Shown: positions 46,150-56,290 of the stretch, one piece after another | Numbering within the stretch: the stretch's first letter is position 1 | How the letters are laid out: the number at the start of each line of letters is the position of its first letter | Assembly (NCBI GenBank): GCA_021014325.1 | Contig: CM037472.1 | Span: forward strand, 992,001 to 1,056,000 | Direction: 5' to 3' | DNA: 64,000 nt | Source: Plazaster borealis | Lineage: Eukaryota > Echinodermata > Asteroidea > Forcipulatida > Labidiasteridae | Translations under genes and position numbers: made by a program | The notes under the pieces: model-generated | The model's database searches: none | The model's input: the letters and a program-made list of their open reading frames with translations, nothing else | What the model was told of the DNA's origin: nothing

Positions 46150-46470
46150 GGAAAAACAATAGTTTCGTTTTGTAAAATGAAAGTTAAAGAAGCATTCTTG
46201 GTATATGTTTTCAAATCACTTAATGGGCAAGCACCTGCTTACATCCTGGACATGCTCAAAATCTACAAACCATCTCGCAACCTTCGATCTGCAACCATCT
46301 CTCAAAACACACCTCATGTCAAAAGATCCGTTTTTTGGTATTTAAACTGTTTTTGGGTTGTTGTTTTTTTGTGTGTTTTAGTTTTTCTTTGTAATAGCGC
46401 CCTGAGCACCTTGGTGGATATGTGCGCTTTATAAAACTTCGTTATTTTTATTATTATTATTATATGTACA
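46150..46470 (+). mobile_element. 3' end of a CR1/L2-like non-LTR retrotransposon
   Basis: The frame from about 46177 reads VKEAFLVYVFKSLNGQAPAY, ILDMLKIYKPSRNLRSA, resembling the far C-terminal part of reverse-transcriptase ORF2 (K-S-L-x-G-x-A-P-x-Y-I-x-[DE]-[ML]). Then follow 'gcgccctgagcaccttggtg', 'ggatatgtgcgctttataaa' and an ATT tail. 5' truncated; not functional. Confidence 0.75.
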
Positions 46471-47860
46471 TTGTAGTCATAGCAAGTAATTGTCGCCTGT
46501 GTAGAGGGATTAAGGTGTGCCACCCAAAGCGTCAGTATTACATTAAAACCTCCTCCAACCACAAGCGTTAATCTTGGTCTTTGTCTAACAAATAACACTT
46601 GCTTATTTCGATTGCCACAATCGATATACCCCAATATGTGAAGGTGCATAACTCGATGACAAATCGTGAATCATTGTCGCTGTTTTCACTGAAACGCCAT
46701 CCCCAAATTTGAAGACATTTTCACAAGTTCGTTTTATGGTGTATCTACTGAAAACTAAGGGATTGGAATTAATATACTCTCCAGCAGACAAAAAACAATG
46801 ATGTCATTTATCTTTAATCACTGATTGTGACACGTGATCTATGACGTAATCCTCATCTCCGTCCAGAGATCACTGTGGTGACTGACCACCTATCAAACAA
46901 CGCCCTGAAAACCTTTGACGGCTCTTGGGGCTTTATGCACATTTTTGTTATATAAATGACTCTACCATTAAGGCAATTACTCGGTGGATCAATATTGAGT
47001 TTGCACTTTACAGCGGACAGTCGTTGAAGTTGCCATCCTTGATACTGAAGTGAGTTTATCCGTAGCTATTGCTGACGTGTCAACAATATTATGCATTAGG
47101 CTGAGATGAACTCATAAATGGCTTCCCTGCCAGTCGTGACCTGTGCTCATCTACATCATCAGCAGCTAATCAGTTAAACTTCAGATCAATGCACCACTCT
47201 GAACCCACAGTTCTGAATTTCTGTTGTTTGAATTAATTGATGCAGAGAACAAAACGGCGTCCCTTTGTCTTATGTATGGAGGTATTATAATAAGAAACCA
47301 TGATCAATCAATACACAGTTCCGCATGAAATGATTTACTTAATTACATTTTGTTCGTTCCCAATTCACCTGTGGGACAAAAGAGGTTATTGCAGGTCAAA
47401 ATCCCAAGGATCTTCGGTTACTTAGTGAGTGGGCGTGAATTTGTTACAGCTAATAGTGCTAATAAAATATTATTTAAGAATAAACTAGTTGAAATGTTTC
47501 CGTAATAATTAGGACTAGATGGAGTTGCTTTGGACGGTATACAGAGGGACACTTTGCAAAACGAACTATACCAATGGCCCATTGGAGAAGGGTATTCGAT
47601 CAGTGTGTGATACCATCAATGACCTGAGTGGCAGACAGATGGACAACAACAAAACAATAGGACATGGACAAAAACAAAACAGATAGAAAAACAAACTTTG
47701 TATAGCATAAAGAGCAATGGAAACACAGATGCTTCATACTCAATCAGAGACAGGGGCCACATGTACAGAAATACGAAATAAAACAGGAGTTACAAACATC
47801 ATAAGGAAAATAAAACAGGCTAAATGGGGGTGGGCTGACACACTGCCCGAATAACAGACG
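46471..47860. other. intergenic, nothing recognised
   Basis: No gene, repeat or splice chain could be supported in either strand. Confidence 0.45.
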
Positions 47861-47867
47861 GTGACAA

Positions 47868-48010
47868 ACCTATGTTCCGACACCCCTATGTTCCGACACA
47901 CCTAGTGTATTTCCCTAACCCCACCCAACCCTGACCCTAAGCCTATGTAAATTACGAGAGGGTTTTCGGAATATAGGCTTGTCTGAACATAGGGGTGTCG
48001 GAATATAGAG
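47868..48010. repeat. imperfect palindrome of 'tatgttccgacac' motifs
   Basis: 'ctatgttccgacacccctatgttccgacac' on the left and 'gaacataggggtgtcggaatatag' on the right, with an internal 'cctatg...cataggc' pair. Probably a small inverted-repeat element. Confidence 0.7.
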
Positions 48011-48299
48011 CAGTCACCGGACAGACAACAGATGGACATCAAGACTAATGCAGTGGCAACCAAGGGCAGGGAAAAGGAGAAGAGGCAGGCAAAGAAGAAG
48101 ATGGAGGGATGACATAGGATCTCGCAGGAACAGTATGGACAAGGACACCAAGGAATACAGATGAATGGCATCTTCATGAGGAGGGCTACATCTTACACTG
48201 GCTGGATGAACACAGCCAACAATTCAAATTCGATTGCACTGTATTACATGTTGTAGTCCTCTCAACCCGTACATTTACGAGACATCATCAGAGGTCGTT

Positions 48300-48319
48300 G
48301 ACCCCCCCCCCCCCCACCC
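48300..48319. repeat. poly-C tract
   Basis: Sixteen or so consecutive C residues broken by one A. Similar C/G runs occur at about 2203-2212, 8444-8453 and 48843-48853. Confidence 0.9.
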
Positions 48320-50152
48320 CGAGTCACAGCGTCCTTCGTTTATGAACGGACATGTCGGTGCCAGCAATATTGCCAATGAATGTTTATAATTCTCCGATGT
48401 TTTTCTTCCGTTCACCTTGGGGAAAACCTTTAGTTAAGATTACGCAAACCGACCTGGCAGAAGCCTACTTCAAAAAAAGACAAAGTAAAAAATTGTTAGA
48501 TATTTAATCCCACAATTTTAATCTCAAAGCTCACTGATTATCAAGTTCATACCAATCCAAATCCCAGAGAAATATTCTTGAACTATAATTAAAGTCGAGA
48601 GGAAAAAAGCAAGAAGACCCTACAAGTCGGAGTGAGACACTCCTGTTTTGGTGATGATGGTTGATTTCACTTTTGTCTTTCTCCTAGGAAGCCCGTCTTT
48701 TGTTTTGCATGTTGTCTAATTTCTGTTTCCTTGTGTGTTTTACTGGGATTTTTGTGGTCCGTTTTGTGCGTTTTTACTTTGCCTTATAATTTTTTCTGTG
48801 ATTTTTTTTATCGTAAATGTTTATTTGCATTTTGCTGTAAATCGGGGGGGGGGGTGTATTTGTACACTTTTATCTATTTTATAAAATCTTTATATTTTTG
48901 TACTCGTTGTTATAAGCCCGAATAAAGTATTGTGCTTTATATCGATCAACAATGCAATCAAAATAAGAACCACTATATGAACGTGAACAAATCTCTGAGA
49001 ATACTTGAACCGTTGTTTTCACAAAATCGTGACTACCGAGTTGGATTTCCATAACAACAACCCTGTACTGTCCCCTGAAGGTTTGAACATTCCAACTATT
49101 TCGCATCTAGCCTTAATTACAAGTTTAATATCCATCATTACAATGGGAATACGAATATGAAAAGAGATTCGCTCCTAGTTTTTCCCTTCTCAAGGTTTTC
49201 AAACTAATCATGCCACCTTTTTTCCCTTTTAATAATGGCTTCTATTTTAGGCCCAATATTAGTTCTTTTCATGCCATGGACATTTTTTCTCCGTATTACA
49301 ATCCTCAATATGGACCTTGTAGTGAGCACTGTTGCCATGGAAACCCCCGGTCAATACATTCCCGACATTTCAAAACGTGGCCCGCCCTTTCCGTAAATTA
49401 ACAGCAAAAACACATCACCGTATTAATGGGGGTTTTCTTTCAGAATGCCTCAAAACACTTTCCTGACACAAATTAAGTTTGGATAATGATAATGTTTTAT
49501 GACATGTATATTTTGAAGACATGGTGATTGCTGATGAGATGTTAAAACCCCCCGAGCAGCCACGGGAAAAAATTACATGCTGGAAGCCCACAGGGAGCGC
49601 ACGGATTGTATTACGGGTAAATAACTGTGTTTGGGGGCACAATTATTGTTCTAATGGTCTGAACAGATGAATAGATGTTCCCTGGACCCACACACTAAAG
49701 ATTTAAGAATTCTGGAAATTTACACATTGGCTCACTGCTAATTTTCAAAAATAGTACATTTCGAAAGGATTCAGTTTTTGTGCACACAATATAATAATTG
49801 GACCCAGCTTTCCCACACTATTTGTCAACCTCTGAGTTCACTCACCCAGAAATCACTACGGTATATGAAAGAGGGATGTTTAAAGGTAGTTTTAAAAAAA
49901 TCTGCGGAATTGATCCAAACATTTTGTAGGTATTAAACAAATTAAGAAGCTGGTCCTCCCGCCTGCTCCCCGTGGCTGCTCGGAAGGTTTTAAAATCTAA
50001 CTTCATCATTAACCCACGCAGAAACAATAAATTGTTGCAGTATTTGTCAACGATAAGCCATTGAGTCAATTTCAAGTCTAGAACTTGCACGTAATCTCTC
50101 AGAAGCGAGTCGGATCCTCTTTCCATTCCAATGGTGAACATTCATTTTGTAA
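48320..50152. other. intergenic, nothing recognised
   Basis: Low-homology AT-rich sequence; short open frames only. Confidence 0.45.
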
Positions 50153-50156
50153 TTAC

Positions 50157-50488
50157 AGGGATTGTATACGTTTGGTAATTGGAACCCATGTTTCAATCCT
50201 ATAGATGTATACCATAAAACTAACCTGTGAAAATTTCATTTCAAAAGGTGGTAGCGTTTTTGAGATATTGCCGAAAACTGGAGCGGTTATGTCCACGCAG
50301 GATGAATAATCTGCAGTTGGAATACACAATCTGCAGTAACGCTTCTCAGATATCTTTTTTCCATAACTACATTACTTCAAAGTGAAATGTTTCTAAAAAT
50401 ACTTTATACTCTGAGAATCTGCTGTACTTCTTACCAAGTATGTTTTTATTGCCATTAATTTTATGAGTAATTACCAAATACAGACCCC
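50157..50488. mobile_element. TTAA-type miniature element (family B), diverged copy
   Basis: Right TTAA at 50489-50492, left TTAC at 50153-50156. Interior 'caaaaggtggtagcgttttt' and 'ttatgtccacgcagg' match the copy at 45656. Confidence 0.75.
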
Positions 50489-50732
50489 TTAAGGCTACTG
50501 GCGAATTAATTTGTTGAAAATTGAGAAAACGCTGGCAACTATAGTTCATTGAACTTTTCTGCCTAATTTCACAACGTCTTTGAAGACGATATTCACTGTA
50601 AACACTTCACCCATTAAATGGCAATTGAATTGTCCATTTCCTAGATGTGCTCGCTATCCTGTATAAGTAAAACAGCATATATATGAATGTTTTGATTCAT
50701 ATGGATAATTGTTATAAAGTGATGTCATTTAA

Positions 50733-51083
50733 AGGAACATTACAGAATTGGTTTTTGCTAACAAAACAGTTAAGCACTTTATATAATCCACCGTGCATAA
50801 ACCGACAAACCTGTGGAAGTTTGAGATCGATCGAACATCTGGGTCACGAGAGCATAGTGAAAAACCGATTACACATTTGCATGTGTTATACAATGCATGA
50901 ATAAAACGCTCATGAGCGATAAACTCCAATCGGAAATTAGTTTTATTTATTTCTCATCAAATATGGCATTTCATACAGAAATATTTCTAGGGATGTTTTC
51001 TACTATCATCATTAGACCGTGTCAGTTTTATGTAAATCTGTGATCTTAAAGAAAATTTTAATTACCAGTTCTGTAACGTTCCT
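50733..51083. mobile_element. TTAA-type miniature element (family X), copy 2, reversed
   Basis: TTAA at 50729-50732 and 51084-51087. Reverse complement of 45232-45584 with few differences. The right TTAA is shared with the next element. Confidence 0.9.
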
Positions 51084-51087
51084 TTAA

Positions 51088-51262
51088 AGGCACTGGACAC
51101 GTTTGGTAATTGTCAAAGACCAGTATTACCACTTGGTGTATCGCAACATTGCATAAAATAACAAACCTATGAAAATTTGGGCTCAATTGGTCATCGAAGT
51201 TGCAAGAAAATAATGAATGAAAAAATACCCTTGTTGCACAAATTTGTTGGAAAGTCTTCATT
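51088..51262. mobile_element. TTAA-type miniature element (family A), 3' truncated
   Basis: Starts AGGCACTGGACACGTTTGG immediately after the TTAA that ends the previous element; the sequence stops matching after 'acaaatttgttgga'. Confidence 0.75.
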
Positions 51263-52672
51263 TTTTACGTGTTATTTATTGACGATTTCAAGTGACAGCA
51301 GTTTTAGAATCAACATTCCCAAAACATCTTATTTACTTTCATGCAATCGACATGTGGCCTTTTTGTGTACGCAGTGTATTTTCTAAGGGAACCTTTTTCC
51401 CCATTCGAGCATTTTGTAGACATCGTGAAGGGCCACTCATCTACTTCGGTGAAGAGCTTAGAAACCCGTCTTACGTTGATTTGCACATTACTGAAGAAGA
51501 TAAACGCCATTTCAAGTCCTCAGTAAGTTACCATGACGACGTGATAAGACTGTCAAAGATGTATTATGGGAGTAGCCATGTGTGGAATTAATGGTCCGGG
51601 CAAACTTACCCCGGCACAACGCGTCGATGGACGGTCATCTTCATTAAGTAGGACTTGGGCTTACACCGAGCAGACAGACAGAGAACACATTCTGACAATA
51701 AACCTGAACCTGAAAATCACCATAACCAGCAAATCACTGAGTGCCATCTCCCAAAATTGAGTTAAAAAGTATTATTGGTTCCAAATATCAACAGTCAACA
51801 AAATACACATTAAAGATATTCTGCAGCCACATTTCGGCAGGAAAGTCTATTCGGTTTGAACATCGCATTCTTCGTCCGTAGAGCATAATCCATGATGTTG
51901 GTCGTTGGTGGCGTTTCTTGGCCTGCCTTAAGAAGTGTTGGGCAGTGGCATTTCAACGGCATGCATGTTAACAACGTTTTAGATGCGTATGCGGTGATAT
52001 GGGCTTATTGACCGACATTGATCTCAAAAGTACACATGGCGACTGTAAACATGTATCAAATTATAGGCCATTTAGTAGTGCTTTTGAAAAGCAAATGGGA
52101 ACTCGGACACAAATTGAAGGCAGTTTGTTTAGTTTTCAAATTGGTTGTCATGGAGTCAGAAACGTTAGCATTTGCCAACAAATGGAAGAATATTCATCCT
52201 GAGATGGTTTCCACTGTTAGCAGGAACGTTCATGATCTGCTGGCGACTTAAATTACATTTAATTGGCAGTAGGCGTGAGTTACGATTTGCACGGGTAGGC
52301 CTACATGTTGTTATTCTAGTGTGTTTGATCTTTACAAAAAAAGACAATTTTATTTTTTTCTCGTTACAATCAAAGATTCACGGTTGACCTAGCGCGAGAT
52401 CAATACAAAATTAATGACTCGCCTCTTCTGCTTATGTTCAACCAATTTATGATGAAAGTTGCTCAGCAACAGTCGACAACATGGACTCATTATAATGTTC
52501 ATATTATTAATGTGTTGGTCTCTATTGAGTAGGGTTAGGCTCCAGCGTGTTAGGCTCCATGCGTGTTTGTTGAAAGAATCATCACATTGTACCTAGACTT
52601 TATGACATTCACATTATTTCGTACTGCTTCTGGGACATTTAAGGTCTTGTGGGGAAGCCTACACATAGTAAT

Positions 52673-52998
52673 GATTAAAGACCAGTGTCCCCACTCGGTG
52701 TATCGCAACATATGCATAAAATAACAAACCTGTGAAAATTTGGTCTCAATTGTTCGTCGAGGTCGCAAGAAAATAACAAAAGAAAAAAACACCCTTGTTG
52801 CATGTGTGTTTTCAGATACCTGAGAAAATCATCATGTCTGAAACCATTCTCAGATTTAATTTATTTTATGTTAAATTACCTCCGAGGTCGTTTCTAACAA
52901 TATTTTATGATATCAACAGCTCTCCAGTATTACCAAGTAAGTTCTATATGGTCATTAACTTTTGGAGTAATAACCAAAGGTAGCCTATATACCTTCCT
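52673..52998. mobile_element. TTAA-type miniature element, 5' truncated
   Basis: Begins within 'aaagaccagtgtccccac'; keeps 'atatgcataaaataacaaac' and 'atcaacagctctccagt', and ends before TTAA at 52999-53002, which it shares with the next copy. Confidence 0.78.
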
Positions 52999-53002
52999 TT
53001 AA

Positions 53003-53368
53003 AGGCATCGTACACGTTTGGTAATTGTCAAATACCAGTGTTCTTATTTGGTGTATCCCAACATATGCATCAAATAACAAGCCTGTGAAAATTTGGGCTC
53101 AACTGGTCATCGAAGTTTCAAGAAAATGATGAAAGAAAAAACACCCTTGTTGTACAAATTTGTGTGCTTTCAGATAGAATAATAAAAACTTCTTGCAAGA
53201 AGTTTCTATTATTTTAGTGAGAAATTACCTCTTTGTCAAACTACGTTACTTCAGAGGGAGTCGTTTCTCACAATGTTTTATACTATCAACAGCTCTCTGT
53301 TGCTCGTTATCAAGTCAGTTGTTATGCTAATATATATTTTGAGTAATTCCCAAACGTGTACGATGCCT
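53003..53368. mobile_element. TTAA-type miniature element (family A), full copy
   Basis: TTAA at 52999-53002 and 53369-53372; ends AGGCATCGTACACGTTTGG and CAAACGTGTACGATGCCT. Good reference copy, 366 bp. Confidence 0.9.
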
Positions 53369-54439
53369 TTAAATGCACACTTTTGGAAGTTGCAAAAAAT
53401 ACATTCAACTTTTGAGTTAAAAAGATAAAATGATTTTAAAAGTGTTTGCGAAAAATTCACGAATATATACATTATCACTTGCTTTACATAAAATGAACCT
53501 TAATTACCGTTGTTTGTCTTTCGAGAGAAGCTTTAGTGGAATTGGATTTGTATAATTTTCTTCAAAATATTAAGCATGACTATTTCTAATAAGATTGTTT
53601 CCAATGGAAAATTAAGGTTTTTTCCAAACCTCGGTTTCGGCTCCGGCTCCAGCTACAGGCTTCGTTCGATGTTGGAAACACCGTTCAAAATGTACACTGC
53701 TTCAAAATTGATTCCAGAGCCCATAGCCGGAGATAAAGCCCAACCCCAGGTTTGGAAAAGGCCCGTAGTAAGCTTCCAGATTTTACGGCGAGCTTTCCAA
53801 AAATGACGCAGTATAGAGACGAGCTGATGGATCACTGCCTCATATTGGGTTTCATGTAGACCGATATGAATGATAACAACGATTCCCACGAGGCTCCTCC
53901 CGACGCCATTTTGTTTCTGATGCGTGTTTCTCGAAAGAACCACCACATTGGCCCTAATAAAGATTGGTTTATATTTTATTTGTACAGGAAAAAATGTATA
54001 ACAGGTTGTGTGTTGTTCACTCATTGATTTGCCCCACAATGGACGATGATTTTTTCATTGATTATTGTACAATGTGGTCACAAAGTAAACAACGAAACGC
54101 AGGTAAGCAATACATGTACGGTATTGATTAACAATGGGAAACTAGTTCAATTTTTCATAGTTACGCCAACGAGGTTTGATTCCTCCAATATCATTTAACA
54201 TTGTATGATTCCTAATGGTCTTGGCATGATCAACAAAATGCGTATCGACCAGTTAAGCCATTTTGATATATGGTGGTCACATTACTAGCACTATTAGGTT
54301 TGGGTAACTGTCTGTATACACAAAAACCAAACAGTACACTCCTATGTGTCCATCATATCTCAACAAGGCTAATGTCGGTATCAAATTGCAGTAAAAATGA
54401 CATAATTATGTGCATATGTTTTTTGTCTGTAACTGTTCA

Positions 54440-54630
54440 CAGGGGCGGATCCAGGATTTTCCAAACGGGGGGGCGTGAAAATATACCAAGCAGCAAAATC
54501 TTCCCTTCCCCATTTCCCCCCCCCCTTCTCTCTCTCTCCCTCTTTTTTTCTTTTCTCCCTCATTTTTTCTTTTTTTTTTATATGAAAAAGGGGGGCGTGC
54601 GCCCCCCACGCCCCCCTGGATCCGCGCCTG
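54440..54630. mobile_element. small inverted-repeat element (CAGGGGCGGATCCAGG ends)
   Basis: Ends CAGGGGCGGATCCAGG and CCTGGATCCGCGCCTG; flanked by GTTCA at 54435-54439 and 54631-54635. 191 bp with a pyrimidine-rich centre. The ends resemble widespread animal hAT-type miniature elements, but only 5 bp of duplication can be seen. Confidence 0.75.
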
Positions 54631-54639
54631 GTTCAGCTC

Positions 54640-55435
54640 TAGATAGAGAACGTGCTAACCTGTAAGTGTTTGTAGACGAAAGAGCGACTTCGCACTAATT
54701 GTATATCTCGGCATTAAACCGGCAGCAGTGTCATCTTGTGACGTCACAGACACGTGGTTAGTGTAGGATCTTCAGCGTATTGCATGGGGGATACTAAAGG
54801 CATATAAACATTAGCAATTAGAACCCGTGGTACACACACAGCCAGCAGTCAATTGACTGCAGCGTGTCTAGGTATTGTATTTTATTGAAGTGGTAGACCT
54901 CCGAACATGCTCCACGTAAAGACAATTTTTGTTTGAAAGATCAGTCTCCTGCTCCCCCGAGCATTCCGGTAAACGATGACTGCTTGCACCACGACAGGAA
55001 ACACATCGAGGCGGGGCTCAGTCTCGCCCTTGTCTGACATTATAGCGTGAATTCGGTTGCCATGGTTACAGAGCTGTATTCTGCCGTGGGCAATTTGCTG
55101 GTTGTTCGGAACCGCTCGGAGCAATAACCAGAACGCATGCGTCTTGCCGTCGCCGCTTCTAGCCATGTGATATTAACATTAATAATTGACACGCTGTCAG
55201 CACGGCAGCGTACCGCGGGTTTCTTCGTCGCCTCATTTTTGCAGGTATGGTCCGCACAAGCTGCAGCGTCGCATCGCTTCGAAAACACAACTGGGAAAAA
55301 ACCCACTTTCAACATATGATGTGTTTATCTTAAAGAAGTCATGGATTGTATACAGCAGCATTGTATTGGGAAATGGCTACCTTGATCTAACTACAAGGAT
55401 ATAACGTTGTGAGTGGCGACCAACGCAGAAGGACC
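54640..55435 (+). promoter_or_regulatory. 5' UTR / promoter region of the EAG-type gene
   Basis: Locally less AT-rich and free of recognisable repeats between the element ending at 54630 and the ATG. No TATA box stands out. A short out-of-frame ATG at 55413 overlaps the true start and could act as an upstream ORF. The transcription start cannot be placed from sequence. Confidence 0.35.
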
Positions 55436-55511
55436 ATGCCTTCTAGACGGGGCCTCGTTGCCCCTCAAAACACCTTTCTCGAAAGCATCATCAAAAGATG
55501 TAGCGTCCAAC
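55436..55511 (+). CDS. EAG-family (KCNH) voltage-gated potassium channel, first coding exon (partial gene)
   Basis: 76 nt, 25 codons plus one base, then donor GTAAGT. The predicted start is MPSRRGLVAPQNTFLESIIK followed by RCSVQ. This is the N-terminal cap that precedes the PAS domain in EAG/ERG/ELK channels. RRGLVAPQNTFLE and the following I-I-[KR]-R resemble EAG (KCNH1/KCNH5, fly eag) more than ERG, which has His for Leu and Asp for Glu. An in-frame TAA at 55388-55390 upstream fixes this ATG as the first. Known: the cap helps control deactivation gating; the channel is a plasma-membrane tetramer with PAS, six membrane segments, pore and a cyclic-nucleotide-binding-homology domain, none of which is within the window. 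Ending after 25 codons plus one base agrees with my recollection of vertebrate ERG exon 1. Subfamily assignment is inference from a short peptide. Confidence 0.85.
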
Positions 55512-56020
55512 GTAAGTATAGCAGTTACATTCATAAGACAGATTCTTAAATGGTTTGTGTCTATTTGTGGTGACTTAAATTGGCTTCGAATGTCATTGTG
55601 TCATCATGTGACGACATCGTCATGTGGCGCATGACAACATCATTTGACAACAGAAAACAAGTGGTTATGATTTAATGCTAGTGTTTCCCCGTCTTCGGAA
55701 TTTCCAACAACATGAAGCTCAGTAATAATTCAGCAGATCAGGGCAGTTTAGTAGTAGTATTTTTTACTCCATTGAATCTACTCTTGGGTTGGTAAATGAA
55801 TACGATGAAAAACATTGATCAAAATCCAAGTCTCTGTCATAATGAATTAGTGTATCAATCAAGAAAGGTAGTTGTTAAATTGGCCGTTCGCAAAGGGCGG
55901 TAGCAAGTCATGCATTACCAGCTATAAGTAGTATCATAAGATGCTATAAATAAAGAAGACGATGAGGTTAAAATACAGTGATGTACCATTTAAGACAATC
56001 GGGATAACAATGGATGTACG

Positions 56021-56290
56021 ATGATAATCATGACGTCATTGCTGTTGGTTACAGCGACTATGAACATGACGACGATTGTCGATGTTGATGATGTTGATGT
56101 TGCTGTTTCTTCAGCTGATATCGGTGATGGCGATGTCGTTGACGACGATGAAGTCACAACGACGACAATGACAATGACATCGACGATGACAGTAGCTGTG
56201 GTGGTTGTGATTGTTCGGATGGTTGTTGTAATTTGAATTGATGGTGATGAGGACGATGGCGGTGTTGCTGATTATAATGTTTGAGATAAT
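56021..56290. repeat. GAT/GAC-rich imperfect trinucleotide region
   Basis: Irregular 'gatgatgttgatg', 'gacgacgatg', 'acgacgacaatgac' runs. The open frames over it (Asp/Thr/Val-rich) reflect composition, not a gene. Confidence 0.85.

Noticed and set aside
49842..50141. 99-codon minus-strand open frame
   Set aside because: No recognisable family, no plausible splice partners, and ordinary base composition.
44602..51262. Large inverted segmental duplication suggested by element order A-X-B and B-X-A
   Set aside because: The family X copies are inverted, but both family B copies have the same orientation and the sequences between do not match. The order is coincidental.
53653..54039. 128-codon open frame on the minus strand
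   Set aside because: It overlaps a small foldback repeat ('ccaaacctcgg' and 'ccccaggtttgg') and has no homology.
54270..54665. 131-codon open frame on the plus strand
   Set aside because: It runs across a dispersed repeat and the pyrimidine-rich centre of an inverted-repeat element. No homology.
56021..56236. Asp/Thr-rich small protein
   Set aside because: It reflects the GAT/GAC trinucleotide-rich composition on one strand.
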